From Lichina pygmaea (taxonomy: Eukaryota; Ascomycota; Lichinomycetes; Lichinales; Lichinaceae), in assembly GCA_963422465.1 (NCBI GenBank), contig OY730172.1:2480001-2544000 (forward strand): a stretch of DNA of 64,000 bases, in the 5' to 3' direction. This document shows positions 46,942-57,654 of this stretch, in pieces; positions within the stretch are counted from its first letter, which is position 1, and each line of letters opens with the position of its first letter. Position numbers and translations under genes: made by a program. The notes beneath the pieces were generated by a model that was given only the letters and a program-made list of their open reading frames with translations, searched no databases and was not told where the DNA came from.

Positions 46942-47489
46942 GGTGGAGCTTGCTTGGCACAGGTCAACTGTTTCCAGTCTGTGAAGTAGTGCCAGAGAGA
47001 GAGGAGTCACCTGGTTTCCCAGCAGTAATAATCTAGTCCTGGGACCAGACCCCAAGACTAGACTTTCCTGGGCAGCTTATTCCAACTAAGCTCTGGGTAA
47101 AGCTAGGAGTATTTGCCTAGACTAGGGACCAGACCCCCTATCTAGACTTTCCTTGAGTCAAGGACTCTGCTAGCTCCAGAGTCAGTCAGACTCTAACCAT
47201 TCCTCTTATCCTGAGACTCTCTCTCTCTGGTTGTGGCTGGATTGCTGGTTGTTGAAGAAACAGATCGTGGATCCCAAGATCACAACTTTTGTCAATCAGG
47301 TGTGATTCTCAAAGGTGATGGGTTTTCACCTTAAGGTTTGGGTGGGTCGGGACAGGATGTCGGCTGTTTTCCAGAACATATGACAAAATGCCGTCTTTGC
47401 CAAAAGTGATGGTCCTTGAACAGCGTGGTTCTGGGAAGAGTTGAGGTGTCTATATATATATATATATATTTTTATCAAAAGCTAGGCTG

Positions 47490-49952
47490 CTAGTCGATTT
47501 TGATGGAGCCGTAGATCTTGTGCACGAATAGATAGCTCGAGAAGAAGCCGATTGTGCCTAGGGAGGTTGGACAAGGAAGAAAAAAAAAGGATTGGTTAGC
47601 GGGTGTTTGGTGACCTTAATTGGGGTTCGGATCAGGTGAAGCTTGATTGGAGAATGGTAGTTCCGAGGGGCAGAAGGAGGGAAATCTCAACAAGGGTGTG
47701 TGAGGGTAAAGTGAATGTCTTCCAGCAAAAGCTGGGAGGGAGGGGGAAGGCTTATGAAGAAGAGACAGGGTGGGCAAGAAGAAAGAGGCCAGGATAGTGG
47801 ACAGGGGAGTGACGATGGATGTAAAGAAAGCAAATACTCACCGGTCAAGATGAAGAACAAAAAGCTGATCAGGATGGAATAGCCGAGATACAGCACGTGG
47901 CCGGCGAGGCCGGACATCGAGACCTTGCCGAGCCAGTAGATGAAAGCGTTGAGGAAGACGTAGAGGGCGCTGGCGCCGGCGGTGAAGAAGGCACGCCACT
48001 GCCAATGGTAGTCCTCGGCGCAGAGCAGAAAGTAGACCATGAGGATGGCGATGGCGGCGCAGGTGATGGTCATGAGCCCGTAGCAGATGAAGAGGAAGCC
48101 GAACATGTAGTACACCTTGCTGAACCAGATGCTGTTCATGATGGGCTTGAGCTCGACGTAGATGGCCAGGAACGGCAGCATGCCGACGGCGAGCATCCAC
48201 AGTGTCGGTCGGAAATAGCCCGCCGACGGCGGGATCTGTCGCGGGATCTGGTTGGTTCGGACAGGGGCGTGGATCGGCTTTTTCGAGGGTCAGTCAACGT
48301 CACGCGGTCGAAGGGAGGTTGCACGCTATGGCGATAAGATGCCCGGTGGAGCATGAGAGGGAAGGGGCGGGGATCTCTGGGTCACAGGATAAAGATCACG
48401 TTACGCACAGCCTGTCTGAACCCGAGCCAGCTGCCGGCGACGCTGAGCGGCACCGTGATGACAAACCAGATGGCGATGATGACGAGCATGGTGGAGAACG
48501 GAACGGCGCCGCTGGAGCGCTTGGCCCAGAGGAAAAGGTTGAGCACGAAGAAGGTGGCGAAGACGACGCCGGGGATGAGCAGCGGCGTCAGGATGATGTT
48601 GGGCTTCCAGGATTCGCCGCCAAAGGTCTTGTAAGCCCGTGCCGAGACGTACCCGCCCACGAAGCCAAGGATGGTGTACAGCAGCACCGCGATCGTGCCG
48701 ATCGAGCCGCGGTTCGAGGGGGAGAGGAATCCCATGAGGGCAAAGACTGAGTAGACGGAAAGGGGAGAGAACTGGAGTCAGTATAGTGCCCATACTTTGT
48801 CGGATAGGAGGGGATGGAGCGAGTGGCGTGGCACTGACGGATGGTGACGGCCGTCATGACGAACAGCTGGGCACCGCTCCCGAGGAAGATGCTCAGAAGC
48901 AGCGGGCGCCTCGGGGCGCGAAAGACATCGCCGTGGACCAGCTTCCAGCCGGAGTCCTCCTGCACACCGCCGTCAAGGGCGGTGCCGGTGCCGGAGAGAT
49001 CGTCCAGGTCGATGCGGTCGAGGCGGCTGTACCGCGAAATGTCCTTCCGCAGCACGCGAACCAGCACTGCTGCGACCGTGCCGGACAGGATCAGCACGAG
49101 GACGGTCGTGCTCGTCAGCCACCACCAGTGGATCAGCGGATCGATGACGTGGAGATATCGGTCCCATCGCGTCGCCCAGGCCGTCGACGACTTCTGCCAC
49201 TTGACGCTGTACGTCCACGTGACCGGCGTCTCGCCCTTTTCTGAGAGGCCGAGAGGCTTCGATGGGTCCCCGCAGTCGGCCTTGCCACCGTCACGAGCCT
49301 TGGCGTCCCTGCGCGACGACGGCTCGACCAACACGCCGACGACCCGCATCCTCTTCCCACTCAGCTCGTGATAGTCGACGTGGATGTCGACGTGGTTGTT
49401 CAGCTGCGGCTCGTAGTCCGTTTCTGCTTCGTCGGGGAAGGTGCCCAGAGCGAAGCCCGGCACGTAGACTTCCGTCTCGGTGGCCGCATCGCCCGCCAAC
49501 TGCGCCGCGGGCAAGCCGTCGACGAGCCAGTTGAGATTGTACATTTCCCAGATGCGCGAATTCACGAATTTCGCGGAGGACTCGTCCAACGTCTGCTGCC
49601 CGCAGACGGCGCGGCAGTCCTCATCCTGGAGCATATGCAGCTCGTACGCCGAGGTCAAGATCCGGTCTCCGAACAGGATGCTCCCCAGACTCTCCGAGAC
49701 CGTCTTCGGGCCGCCTTCGGGTACGCAGAAATGGAAGGCCGGGTGGTAGTAATCGTACGAGAAGACGGAACGAAGGTGCGCGTCTTTGCTTGAGAAGCCA
49801 GGCGTGACGTGGTTGACGTTCAGCGGTACGCGGTCGCCCGGAGCGTAGGTGCTGGGCGCCACTCCCGGGAGGTAAAAGGCCGAGGCCGTCCATGGTCCTA
49901 GGATCAAAGCGGAGAAGAGGACAACGGTGGGATGCGATGCTCTGGCCCTCAT
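47490..49952 (-). CDS. TM9 family (nonaspanin / EMP70) endomembrane protein
   Basis: Four exons on the minus strand: 49952-48839, 48746-48409, 48277-47842 and 47557-47490. GT-AG introns are 92, 131 and 284 bp, and phases are consistent, giving 651 residues. A signal peptide (TVVLFSALILGPWTASA) precedes FYLPGVAP, the standard mature N-terminus of the family. A ~230-residue lumenal domain follows, then nine membrane segments starting at about residue 275 (STTVLVLILSGTVAAVLV). Family signatures include FLSPSNRGS, GSWLGFRQ, YVELKPIMNSIW, YYMFGFLFICYGLM and CAEDYHWQWRAFF. The C-terminus KIYGSIKID carries the KxD-type COPI/COPII sorting signal of TM9 proteins, which act in Golgi/endosome sorting. 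I chose the ATG at 49952 because it starts the signal peptide. The transposon cluster begins 41 bp beyond the stop codon. Confidence 0.94.
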
Positions 49953-50928
49953 CGTGAGCAAGTAGGTCGACTGGTAGCGAGTGAAATATTCATCGACAGA
50001 CGGGCGTAAAAACCTGGGCGCCGCCTGGAACGAATCTAGCCAGTCAGCTTCCGGTTACCTGCATGGCGCTAAGCGTGCAACGAGGGGGCCCCACTCAAAG
50101 AAGATCCAGCATCATTCCTCAATAGAATGTTGAGGGGGGGGATCAACGATGTGATGCGGCCATAGCGAAGAGCCTCCGGGACCTATTCGGTGTCAAGAAC
50201 AGGACGCCTTGTGCTCCGCAATTACGTAATGAGAAACTTTCTAAGGATGTGCTACAGCTCTGGAGCTGCGGTACGTATGTATGTACGTATGTCGTAACGT
50301 ACGTAACGGCTTCTCTGCCGCCGTTAGACGCTTGGCGCGTCTATACGGTACCGTACCGTACCGTAAGCGCCGCAGCTACGGTAATGTTACAGCACCGCAT
50401 TTGGGGGGGTACGGCGGACTGTTCGAGCCATGCTCACATCAGATACCGTACGAGTACTCGGTACATTGCGGCTAAGAGCCACAGACGCCAGGGACCACGA
50501 CGCCCCGGTGAGGTGAGCAGCACGGGTAGGTGGATTAGACAGAGAATTTGAGAAGTCTTTTTGATTCTCCTGACATATGGAGTGCTTCCCACGTGCTCCG
50601 TACAGGCCCAGTACGGTACGGTACGGTAATCAGTTCGATGGCTCTGAGACCGACGAACAACAAGCGGGTCCTATCAGGGCGTCAACTGCGGCAGAGACGC
50701 TTGTGGCGTCTGACTGGCCACGGAAGTCAACTCTTAGACAATGATTCCAAGGACCAAAAGGACCACAGCCAATGGGCCTTATAACGGGGAGATGTCTGAA
50801 GCCGTTTCGCGAGCGCCGTTCACAGCTGCGGATGTCTCAGTCGCGGGGCCTAAACGTGTCACGGCGACGGTATCTTGAATCGGAAGCCAACTCACTTGCT
50901 TCTGCAGGGCCGCCTGTCTTCGTCGGTT
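49953..50928. other. TM9 upstream region; GTAC-rich
   Basis: No gene recognised. It holds the TM9 promoter and probably the 3' flank of the secreted-protein gene. At 50270-50300 and 50340-50365 and again near 50610-50630 there are dense TACGTA/GGTACCGTACC words. A possible extra 3' exon of the neighbouring secreted protein cannot be excluded. Confidence 0.5.
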
Positions 50929-51603
50929 TCACGCCCTTGAGGTCCGGAAATCCCCTAGAGTACTTGCGGCGATCGGATTGCCAACACCTCTGCTGGTGTA
51001 CGGAGTCGGCAGGGGGAGCTCGCCCGCGTTGGGTTTGGCGACCGCGTCCTGATCGTAGATGTTGCCGCTGCTCCCGTTGTTGAGGGTGTAAGCCCCGGTT
51101 AGAACATCCACGCGTGAGCCGTCGGACGTCACGTATTCGCCGCGGACTATGGAGCCGTACGATCCATCGGGCAAGAAGAAGTTCGTGGTGAACTTGTCCT
51201 GAGGACGACACTCAGCATGCGGAGTGTCAGGAGGGCTCGACCTCGACATACGTAACAGAAAGGAACATCCCCTTTCTCCACCACGAGACACTGCATGCTT
51301 TCGACGCCTGCTAGAACTTAGCGACTTGTGCTGGGGGGGTGGAACCCATCAAGACCTACAGCACACTGATTCGGGACCGTCTCCTGTGTCCTCGGCCTCC
51401 CTGGTAACGACATCAAGCCTGCCCACATATAGAGATGAGAGTTCTCCTCCAATCTGCGGCGGGTTGCCAATGTCGTTACCTCTGGGATGGCACGCCTTGT
51501 AGCCATTTCCACACTATTGTCGCGCAAGGAGCTGCGCGGTGTACGCCAGCGAGGGGCCAACAAAGACAAGGACAACAGATACAAGCATCATTGCGAGCTG
51601 CAT
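50929..51603 (-). pseudogene. Secreted protein of a fungal Cys-containing family; one in-frame TAG
   Basis: Three exons on the minus strand: 51603-51360, 51307-51252 and 51198-50929, with introns of 52 and 53 bp and all phases consistent (190 codons). The start MQLAMMLVSVVLVFVGPSLA is a clear signal peptide. CGNGYKACHPRGND follows, then PQIGGELSSLYV, VCCVESMQCLVVEKGDVPFCY, KFTTNFFLPDGSYGS and LTGAYTLNNGSSGNIY, a pattern I know from predicted secreted ascomycete proteins of unknown function. One TAG (codon 30) interrupts the frame between ARQ and CGNGYK, in an otherwise perfect model. It is therefore either a recent pseudogene or a stop that is read through. The C-terminus (ASTLGDFRTSRA) is less certain. 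Confidence 0.65.
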
Positions 51604-52849
51604 CGCGGCGCAGGAGCTCACTCGTAACGGTCCGACAAATAGATCCACGAGGTGACAGTGTTGGTAAAATTGAAAGGGGTGACAGAACCAGCTAGGGTTC
51701 GAGAAGCCTGAGGTAGCCGGCACGTGCAAATAAACTCTATACCGACAGAGGACATGCAAGAGGACTTGATAAGACGAATCGAAACAAGAAGATAATTGCC
51801 AGAAGCAAGTCCTCGTCCGTAACGTACGGAAAGCAAAGCTCAAGAGCGCTTTCCAAGTTCCAGACCACAGCTCCGAAGTACGGTAGCTAGTATAGTCGTC
51901 GATAGCAAGAGAGAATGCCCAGGTGTGATTATTGTCTGGCTCTTCGTTGGCTCTATTCGAGGGCTAAAAGAAAGTGCAGGCCAGATGAGGGAAGCCAGAT
52001 GCGGTTGGGAGACTTGTGATTCTAGGCAATTAACCGGGTATTTACAATTGTAAATACGCTTTCAATCAAGAGAAATCTTCTATGGTCCTGGATCCACACG
52101 GATGGCCGGAATAAGGTAACGGTCTACCAGTACCGTATGGCAGACGATGAAACATGAAACATAAACCGGGGCCAATGCAGCCCCAGCCAGAGCTGGAACG
52201 TTCATTACGGTACCATACGGTAACGTGAACGATGTATTTAAGGAAGCACTGCTTAAGAGTAGACATCTTCTGAAATTATACGGTATGGACTGCAGCAACG
52301 CACTAGACATACTGTAGCTGCAGTGGTTACACCGAATCTTCTCCCTGTCGGTCTCCCTGTGTTGGAGCTGGGAGGCAGGGAAGAGCCGTTGTCAATTTCT
52401 CTAGGAAGAAACACTCGCTATATACACGAATTCAACCCCTGTTCAGTCCCTATTCAGCCTCTATTCTGCAGCCTGCCGTGTCCTTCCCGAGATGAGACCT
52501 TGGCAGTGTTGCAATCCTAACACCCTGCAGTCAAGTTGATCATGCACGTGACAGACACCTGACTTTGGATACAGGCCACTTTGTTGTCCGAGCACAATCA
52601 CATGCGACAGGCGTTTAACGCGGCTAGAGCGGCCGTCACTGACAGTCCCCTTTGCTATGCTTGTCAAACAAGCGCCAGTCCTTCTGCGGTCGTACGGTAT
52701 GTCGCATCAGGAACACGCCACCATGCCGCAGCTCTGCTAACCTGCGTGCTCTAGACCAAAGCCGACCACTCCGGTAGCGCTGAAGCGTAGCATGCAGTCC
52801 GTCGGTGTCTCCCCTCTCCGCGCATTATACCCCCGCCGCTCCTCCTACC
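51604..52849. promoter_or_regulatory. Divergent intergenic region
   Basis: 1.25 kb between the starts of the secreted-protein gene (minus) and the PCI-domain gene (plus), so it must hold both promoters. Open frames here have no recognisable domains. A TACGGTA/CCGTA-rich patch occurs at about 52120-52230. Confidence 0.45.
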
Positions 52850-54499
52850 ATGTCGACCCCCACCGTCGATGCGTTCCTTTCAGAGATATTCGACCTGTTG
52901 CACACGCGCGACGCGGCGCAATTACGCAACTATCTGCTGGTCGAACCTCCACTCCCGGACATCTACTCGAGGTTGACATCCGAGCTTCGACAGGCGTTGC
53001 CGGAGTCAAGAAACAATGCGCTCGAGGCGAAATGCGACGAGTTGCTTCTCGGTTCGCAGAATGACCTGGGAGCAGGGTCAGGGGGTGACAAGTCTGGCTG
53101 GGCTTGGCCCGCCTTCGTCGCGTTCGTCAAGGACTACTTGGTGTATCTGCGAGATGTCAATGTGCAGGACCTGTTGCAGACGCATCAATTGCTGAGCGGA
53201 GTGATCAAGTGAGCACACGTCGATTCTAGAGTGTCCTCGTGTGACCACCCAACAGCTAACATAAGATACTCGACCGTAGCCAATGCATCACGGCGCTTGC
53301 CAATCCCACCATGGGCATTGTCCTTCTTGAAACATGCTTGTCCCTCTGTGCCGCCCTTGCCAAGCTATCTGTCAGCTTGGACAGGCAACCAGAATTGACA
53401 ATGTACCTTGTCCACCGCCCGTCGGTTGTCGACGCGGATGGGGACCTCGAGCGGCCGAAGACGCTCATCGAGGACACGGCAGAGCTTATCCAGAGGGCCT
53501 TTACCGTTTGTCTGGCCGAGCGATCTGCCAGTGGCACCGGCGCGGACCGTGACGGACGACCCGAGGGGAGAAAGATAGGGATCTACTCGTTCGCGAACAT
53601 GGTACTGAGACTGGTCTTTCAGGTCAGGCATCCCTCCCGACGCGTTCTCCTCGGCGACCAATGCAGATTCCTTGTTTCCATCCATCGGCGCTGACGGCAG
53701 AGTAGTGCCGCAAGATTCGACTCGCCAGCCAGGTCTTCAGCAACGTCTCGCAGCACTCGCCCCCGCTGTCCATCTTCCCGGCCGCACAACGGGTGACGTA
53801 CCTGTACTACCTCGGACGCTTCCACTTCATGACGAACCACTTTATCCGCGCCCAGCTGGCGCTGGAGGGCGCGTACCAGCAGTGCCACGTGCGATGCGTC
53901 AAGCACCGGCATCTGATCTTGACGTATCTGATCGCCGCGAACATCGTGATCGGGCGGTTTCCGTCGAGGTCGCTGCTGCAACGTCCCGAGGCCGCCGGCC
54001 TTGGCCCGAAGTACTGGCCCGTGACGCAGGCCATCGCGCAAGGCGACCTAGCCAGCTTCCACCAAGCCCTGCACGGCATGCACTACGAGTGGTTCATGAA
54101 CCGCGGCGTGCTACTGCCCCTGCGCAACCGCGCCGTGGTCCTGGTCTGGCGGACGCTCGCCCGCAAAACCTTCATCATGGGCGGCGTGCCCGGCGGCGAG
54201 GATCGACGGGCGCCGACCATGGCGCTCGACGATCTATTGTACGCTGCCCGGATTCTCGAGCGGAGGTTGAACTCGTCACCGTCTGCCGATCCCGCATCAC
54301 ACCTCGCCCCAGCCCAAGGCCGGGTTCACACCAACACCATTTTCTTAGCACAGGCCAAATCATCCTCTGCCCCAGCCATGCCGCCTCCGGAAGTAGATCC
54401 GGACCTCGAAGGCGCCTCCTCGATATCCTCATCCTCATCCTCCCTCTTGGTGTCCTCTCGCTCCCCTCGTTCATCCTCCTCCTCTCCCTCCGCAGCCGC

Positions 54500-54545
<46 letters not shown>

Positions 54546-55238
54546 TTCTCCCTCGCCCCGCAACCCCGGTCCAGCAATCCTCCCAGTGTGAACATCACGG
54601 CGATGGTCGATGTTGAAGCCATCGTCGCATCGCTCATCGACCAGGGCTTGTTACATGGGTTTATCAGCCATCGCTCGTTACGTTTCGCCATCCTGGGGGC
54701 CAAATCCAAAGGCCCCTTGGCCGCCGGCTTTCCGACGGTTTGGCCCGTCTTGCATGCCAGGGCCCTGCGGAATCAAAACGACGAGGACGACGATCCCGAC
54801 GATGTTGACTTCAACGGTGTGAGCGCCGGCGAAGATATTGACGCAGATATGATGCCTTCCAGCATTCCCCCTCCATTCGGCGACGGCGAGCGGGACGTCC
54901 CGCGCTTCTCTACCGAGCCCGCCGGCCCCGGCCCCGACTCCGGCGCAGCACCGAAAAGCGATGAAATCTACGTCCCGGGCTGGGTCAAGGACGACGTCCA
55001 GCAGCAATTCTATAACCCCAACGATGTGTCTCTGCAGCCTCCAGATGGACCGGACGGCAGCTCGGCGGTCATACCACCTAGCATTTCGTTTCTCGGTGGG
55101 GTGGGGCCCGGGGCGAGAGCAGGCGGCGCAGGCGGCGCAGGCGCATCAAGAGAAGGGATAGGTGGCATGAGAATCGGCCCGGGCATGGTCATCAACCTAA
55201 AGGGTGCCAGACCCGTCGGGGCGCCTCCTACGGCCTGA
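52850..55238 (+). CDS. PCI-domain protein, Thp1/PCID2-like (TREX-2 type)
   Basis: Three exons (52850-53208, 53280-53622, 53706-55238), GT-AG introns of 71 and 83 bp, phases consistent, 744 residues. The N-terminus FLSEIFDLLHTRDAAQLRNY, PPLPDIYSRL and VQDLLQTHQLLSGVINQC are typical of fungal PCID2/Thp1 homologues. The helical PCI repeat contains QRVTYLYYLGRFHF, HRHLILTYLIAANIVIGRFPS and LARKTFIMGG. The winged helix is at about residues 535-590 (VDVEAIVASLIDQGLLHGFISH). In yeast, Thp1 with Sac3 and Sus1 couples transcription to mRNA export at nuclear pores. It is unusual that a Ser-rich stretch and a run of about 14 Asp (a GAC microsatellite, 54501-54543) separate helical repeats and winged helix, and that a ~150-residue acidic/Gly-rich tail follows. 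A CSN12-type paralogue is the alternative. Confidence 0.85.
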
Positions 55239-56301
55239 CATTCTCTACTGCAGCGTGTGGCACACACTTGTTTCGAGCACTTTTCAGACTTGATGATCAC
55301 GATGCGCGTCTTGAGCACACTCTGGATCTCTACGACCAGAGCATTTTTTATACTTTACAAGCGGAGCACCGGTTTTCGAGCACTCGTCCTGAACACTAAT
55401 CTTGAACACTCATCCTGCACACTCATCCCTGACACTCCTCTCCAACAACCCCTGATCTCAAGACCATATCCCACCTTCCCCGCCCCCACCCCTCCTCTTC
55501 GAGCAACCTCAACATCAAGATACCAACCACTACCCTCCCTCTTCTACCAACCCAACCCTTGGAAATACCAACAACACCCACTCTCTCTCTCTCCGAGCCA
55601 GCTCGTGCTGTCAATAGTCTGCTGTTGTGACACTAGTTTCCTTCAGCGCTGAGCTTGACCAACGAACCCTGGACCTTTTTTTTTTTGGGAGGACAACGAG
55701 AGTATGCCGAGAAATCTTCTTGAGCGGTGCTTGGATTATCAGTGAGGAATCTGTGAGGGGTTTGGGGGGTTTGGGGGGGGGGGGGGGGGGATGGGATGGG
55801 CTGTGTGGGAAGTGTGTGGGTACTCATTCTGATCACCTTGTCCGAGTACTTTTTTCTGAGCACTGGTTCCAAGCACTGATTCTACACACTGATTCCACAC
55901 ACACACACACACACACAACCCTTCCAAGCAAAAAACCCCCCAACATCAATACCGGCACCAACACCAGCACCAACACCAACACCAACACCAACACCCACAT
56001 CAATCGGTACCTGTTCAGAAGAGCCGTAACACAGACACTACTACTACCATATAATGACTATTTGTTGAAGAGGACTGATATCAGGCATGATTTTTTTCAC
56101 AAGAGACGCACATGTCTTGACTTTGGCGTACTCTGCGTACTTAGCTCGATTCTTCTTGGTGATGACATACACATGTATCCATACGTTCGACGTTGGAAAA
56201 GGAGATTGGATATCCCACGGAGCCGAGCACTCCGACATTCGCGGCGCTAGAATTACAAAGACAGCCTCACGGCAAGAGTGTCGTGCTGGGCATGCGTCTC
56301 C
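55239..56301. other. Convergent intergenic region with simple repeats
   Basis: The 3' flanks of the PCI gene (plus) and Lcp5 (minus). It holds CT-rich and CCAACAC-like repeats (55430-55600), a poly-G run near 55775-55790, an (AC)n run at about 55898-55917 and an ACCAAC tandem at about 55950-56000. No gene recognised. Confidence 0.55.
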
Positions 56302-57654
56302 TCATGCGGTTCGTACAGAGCGGCCTTTGCTCCTCTGCTTCATGACCACCTTTCGGCGCTTCTCGAAGCGCTCGCCGGGTCTGAACGCGGCGGCCGCCGA
56401 GCGCCCGGAATCGACTTCCCTCTCGCGTTTCCTGCTGCGCTCGAGGAGCCTGCTGCTGCTGCCTGCGGCGCCGCCGGATTTCCTCGCCGTCAGACGCTCG
56501 ATGCGATCCACGCCCTCCGTGAGCCCGCGCCATTCCTCGCCGCCGTAGCCGCCTCGTTTGCCACCGGCCTCGCCGATGCTCCCGATGCCTTCGTCCATGG
56601 CCCCGCCGGACCGGTTCTTCCTCGCGGCCGCGGCGCGTTCCTTGCGGCTTTCCTTGGGCAGACGCACAAAGTGCGATTCTTCGTACTCGCGCCGTTCGGC
56701 TTCCGCCGCTCGTTCTCGCGCCGTCTTGTGTCGCCGCCCGCCTGCCACGACGGTGGTGCCGATCGACGGCTCGGCCAGCGGAGCGCTCGAGAGCTCCGTC
56801 GCAATGTATTCGTCGAGCACGGCCGACTTTCTCGGCCGTCGCTGCTGGCGACGAGCCTCCTTGTCGAAGCTGGACACGTCGAGAGGTGGCGCCACCGGCG
56901 TGATCCGTGGAGGGCGGTACACTGCTCCCGGCGATGGGTCCGCACCGGAGCCGGATTTCGTAGTCGGTCTGTTGGAGGAGTGTCCTCCTCGGGACGGCCG
57001 TAGAAATGCTGCTGGGTTGGGACGATAAGACAGTTCGTCGATCTTGGCGGTCTGCGGTCCCGCGCTCTCCTCAGAGGTGTCATCATCGGACTTTTCGACA
57101 TCTGACATGTCGTCCTCGCCACGCCGTGCCCGGTCACTCTTCCGTCGCCCAGACTTTCGACCTGTGCCGTTTGTGTATGTGCTCGCACTCCTCGCCGAGT
57201 CGTCCGCGGCCCGCAGTACCTTGTCCATCTGGTACTTCAGTCGAGTCTCGAGCGGTCTGACACCCTTCTCCAGATAGATACGGCACTCGACCAGCTTCTT
57301 GACTATCCCCTGCTGGTCGATGGCATCCTCACCGTCGTCACCTCCGTCGGGCCCTGCTTGGGCAGCATCGCCGCTCTCGTGCCCATTGTCTCCGACAGCT
57401 GTCTCTACCCCATCACTGGCCGCAGTCTTCTTCGATTCTTTTCGTCGATCTGTCGTGCGCAGCTTGAGCAGGATCAGGAAAATCAAATGTTGGAGGTACG
57501 ACAGAAAAAGTTCATTTTTGACGTCGAGCAATGATATGCCATCCTTCGACGGGGCCAAAGACGAGTAGTCGGGTAAAGATGTTTGCGCAGAGGATAATGC
57601 GCTGGTCAGATCCTCGACGAGGTTCAGGATGGTTGGAGGCGCGGCAGTCGTCAT
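56302..57654 (-). CDS. LCP5: Lcp5 / neuroguidin, Sas10-Utp3-C1D family
   Basis: Single exon of 450 codons from the ATG at 57654. The N-terminal ~150 residues form the Sas10/Utp3/C1D helical domain: LLDVKNELFLSYLQHLIFLIL (hallmark), then VKKLVECRIYLEKGVRPLETRLKYQMDKVL. A long charged middle follows with the conserved block SYRPNPAAFLRP and then VYRPPRI. The C-terminus is very basic (RFEKRRKVVMKQRSKGRS), fitting a nucleolar RNA-binding protein. Yeast Lcp5 belongs to the U3 snoRNP/small-subunit processome and is needed for 18S rRNA maturation. The absence of introns and the length suit the family. Confidence 0.92.
   Translation of the reverse strand: MTTAAPPTILNLVEDLTSALSSAQTSLPDYSSLAPSKDGISLLDVKNELFLSYLQHLIFLILLKLRTTDRRKESKKTAASDGVETAVGDNGHESGDAAQAGPDGGDDGEDAIDQQGIVKKLVECRIYLEKGVRPLETRLKYQMDKVLRAADDSARSASTYTNGTGRKSGRRKSDRARRGEDDMSDVEKSDDDTSEESAGPQTAKIDELSYRPNPAAFLRPSRGGHSSNRPTTKSGSGADPSPGAVYRPPRITPVAPPLDVSSFDKEARRQQRRPRKSAVLDEYIATELSSAPLAEPSIGTTVVAGGRRHKTARERAAEAERREYEESHFVRLPKESRKERAAAARKNRSGGAMDEGIGSIGEAGGKRGGYGGEEWRGLTEGVDRIERLTARKSGGAAGSSSRLLERSRKREREVDSGRSAAAAFRPGERFEKRRKVVMKQRSKGRSVRTA

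Larger units (their letters stand above)
10276..47448 (-). mobile_element. Tad-like LINE copy 1, split by all cluster insertions
   Basis: This old full-length LINE (about 5.3 kb without its insertions) is the base of the cluster. Its 3' end, with an attttatttgattcttacactg-type tail seen on the plus strand, is at 10276. Its 5' UTR ends at about 47448. The flanks are tc(ta)n runs at 10257-10275 and about 47449-47469, which look like a target duplication in a TA microsatellite. Surviving pieces are 10276-10540, 29067-30208, 41444-42585, 43053-43714 and 45383-47448. The cuts between them coincide with the TSDs of elements A, B, the SINE and chimera 2. Its ORF2 carries several in-frame stops, including two Trp codons turned to TAG (near 29380 and 30090). 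Confidence 0.85.

Noticed and set aside
47687-48196. 169-residue minus-strand frame ending in a Leu/Pro/Ser-rich tail
   Set aside because: The tail is read-through into the last TM9 intron (47841-47558). The exon ends at 47842, where a GTGAGT donor stands.
53672-54616. 314-residue plus-strand frame overlapping the PCI gene
   Set aside because: It is in another frame of exon 3, Arg/Pro-rich, without domains. The PCI frame has clear homology and consistent splicing.
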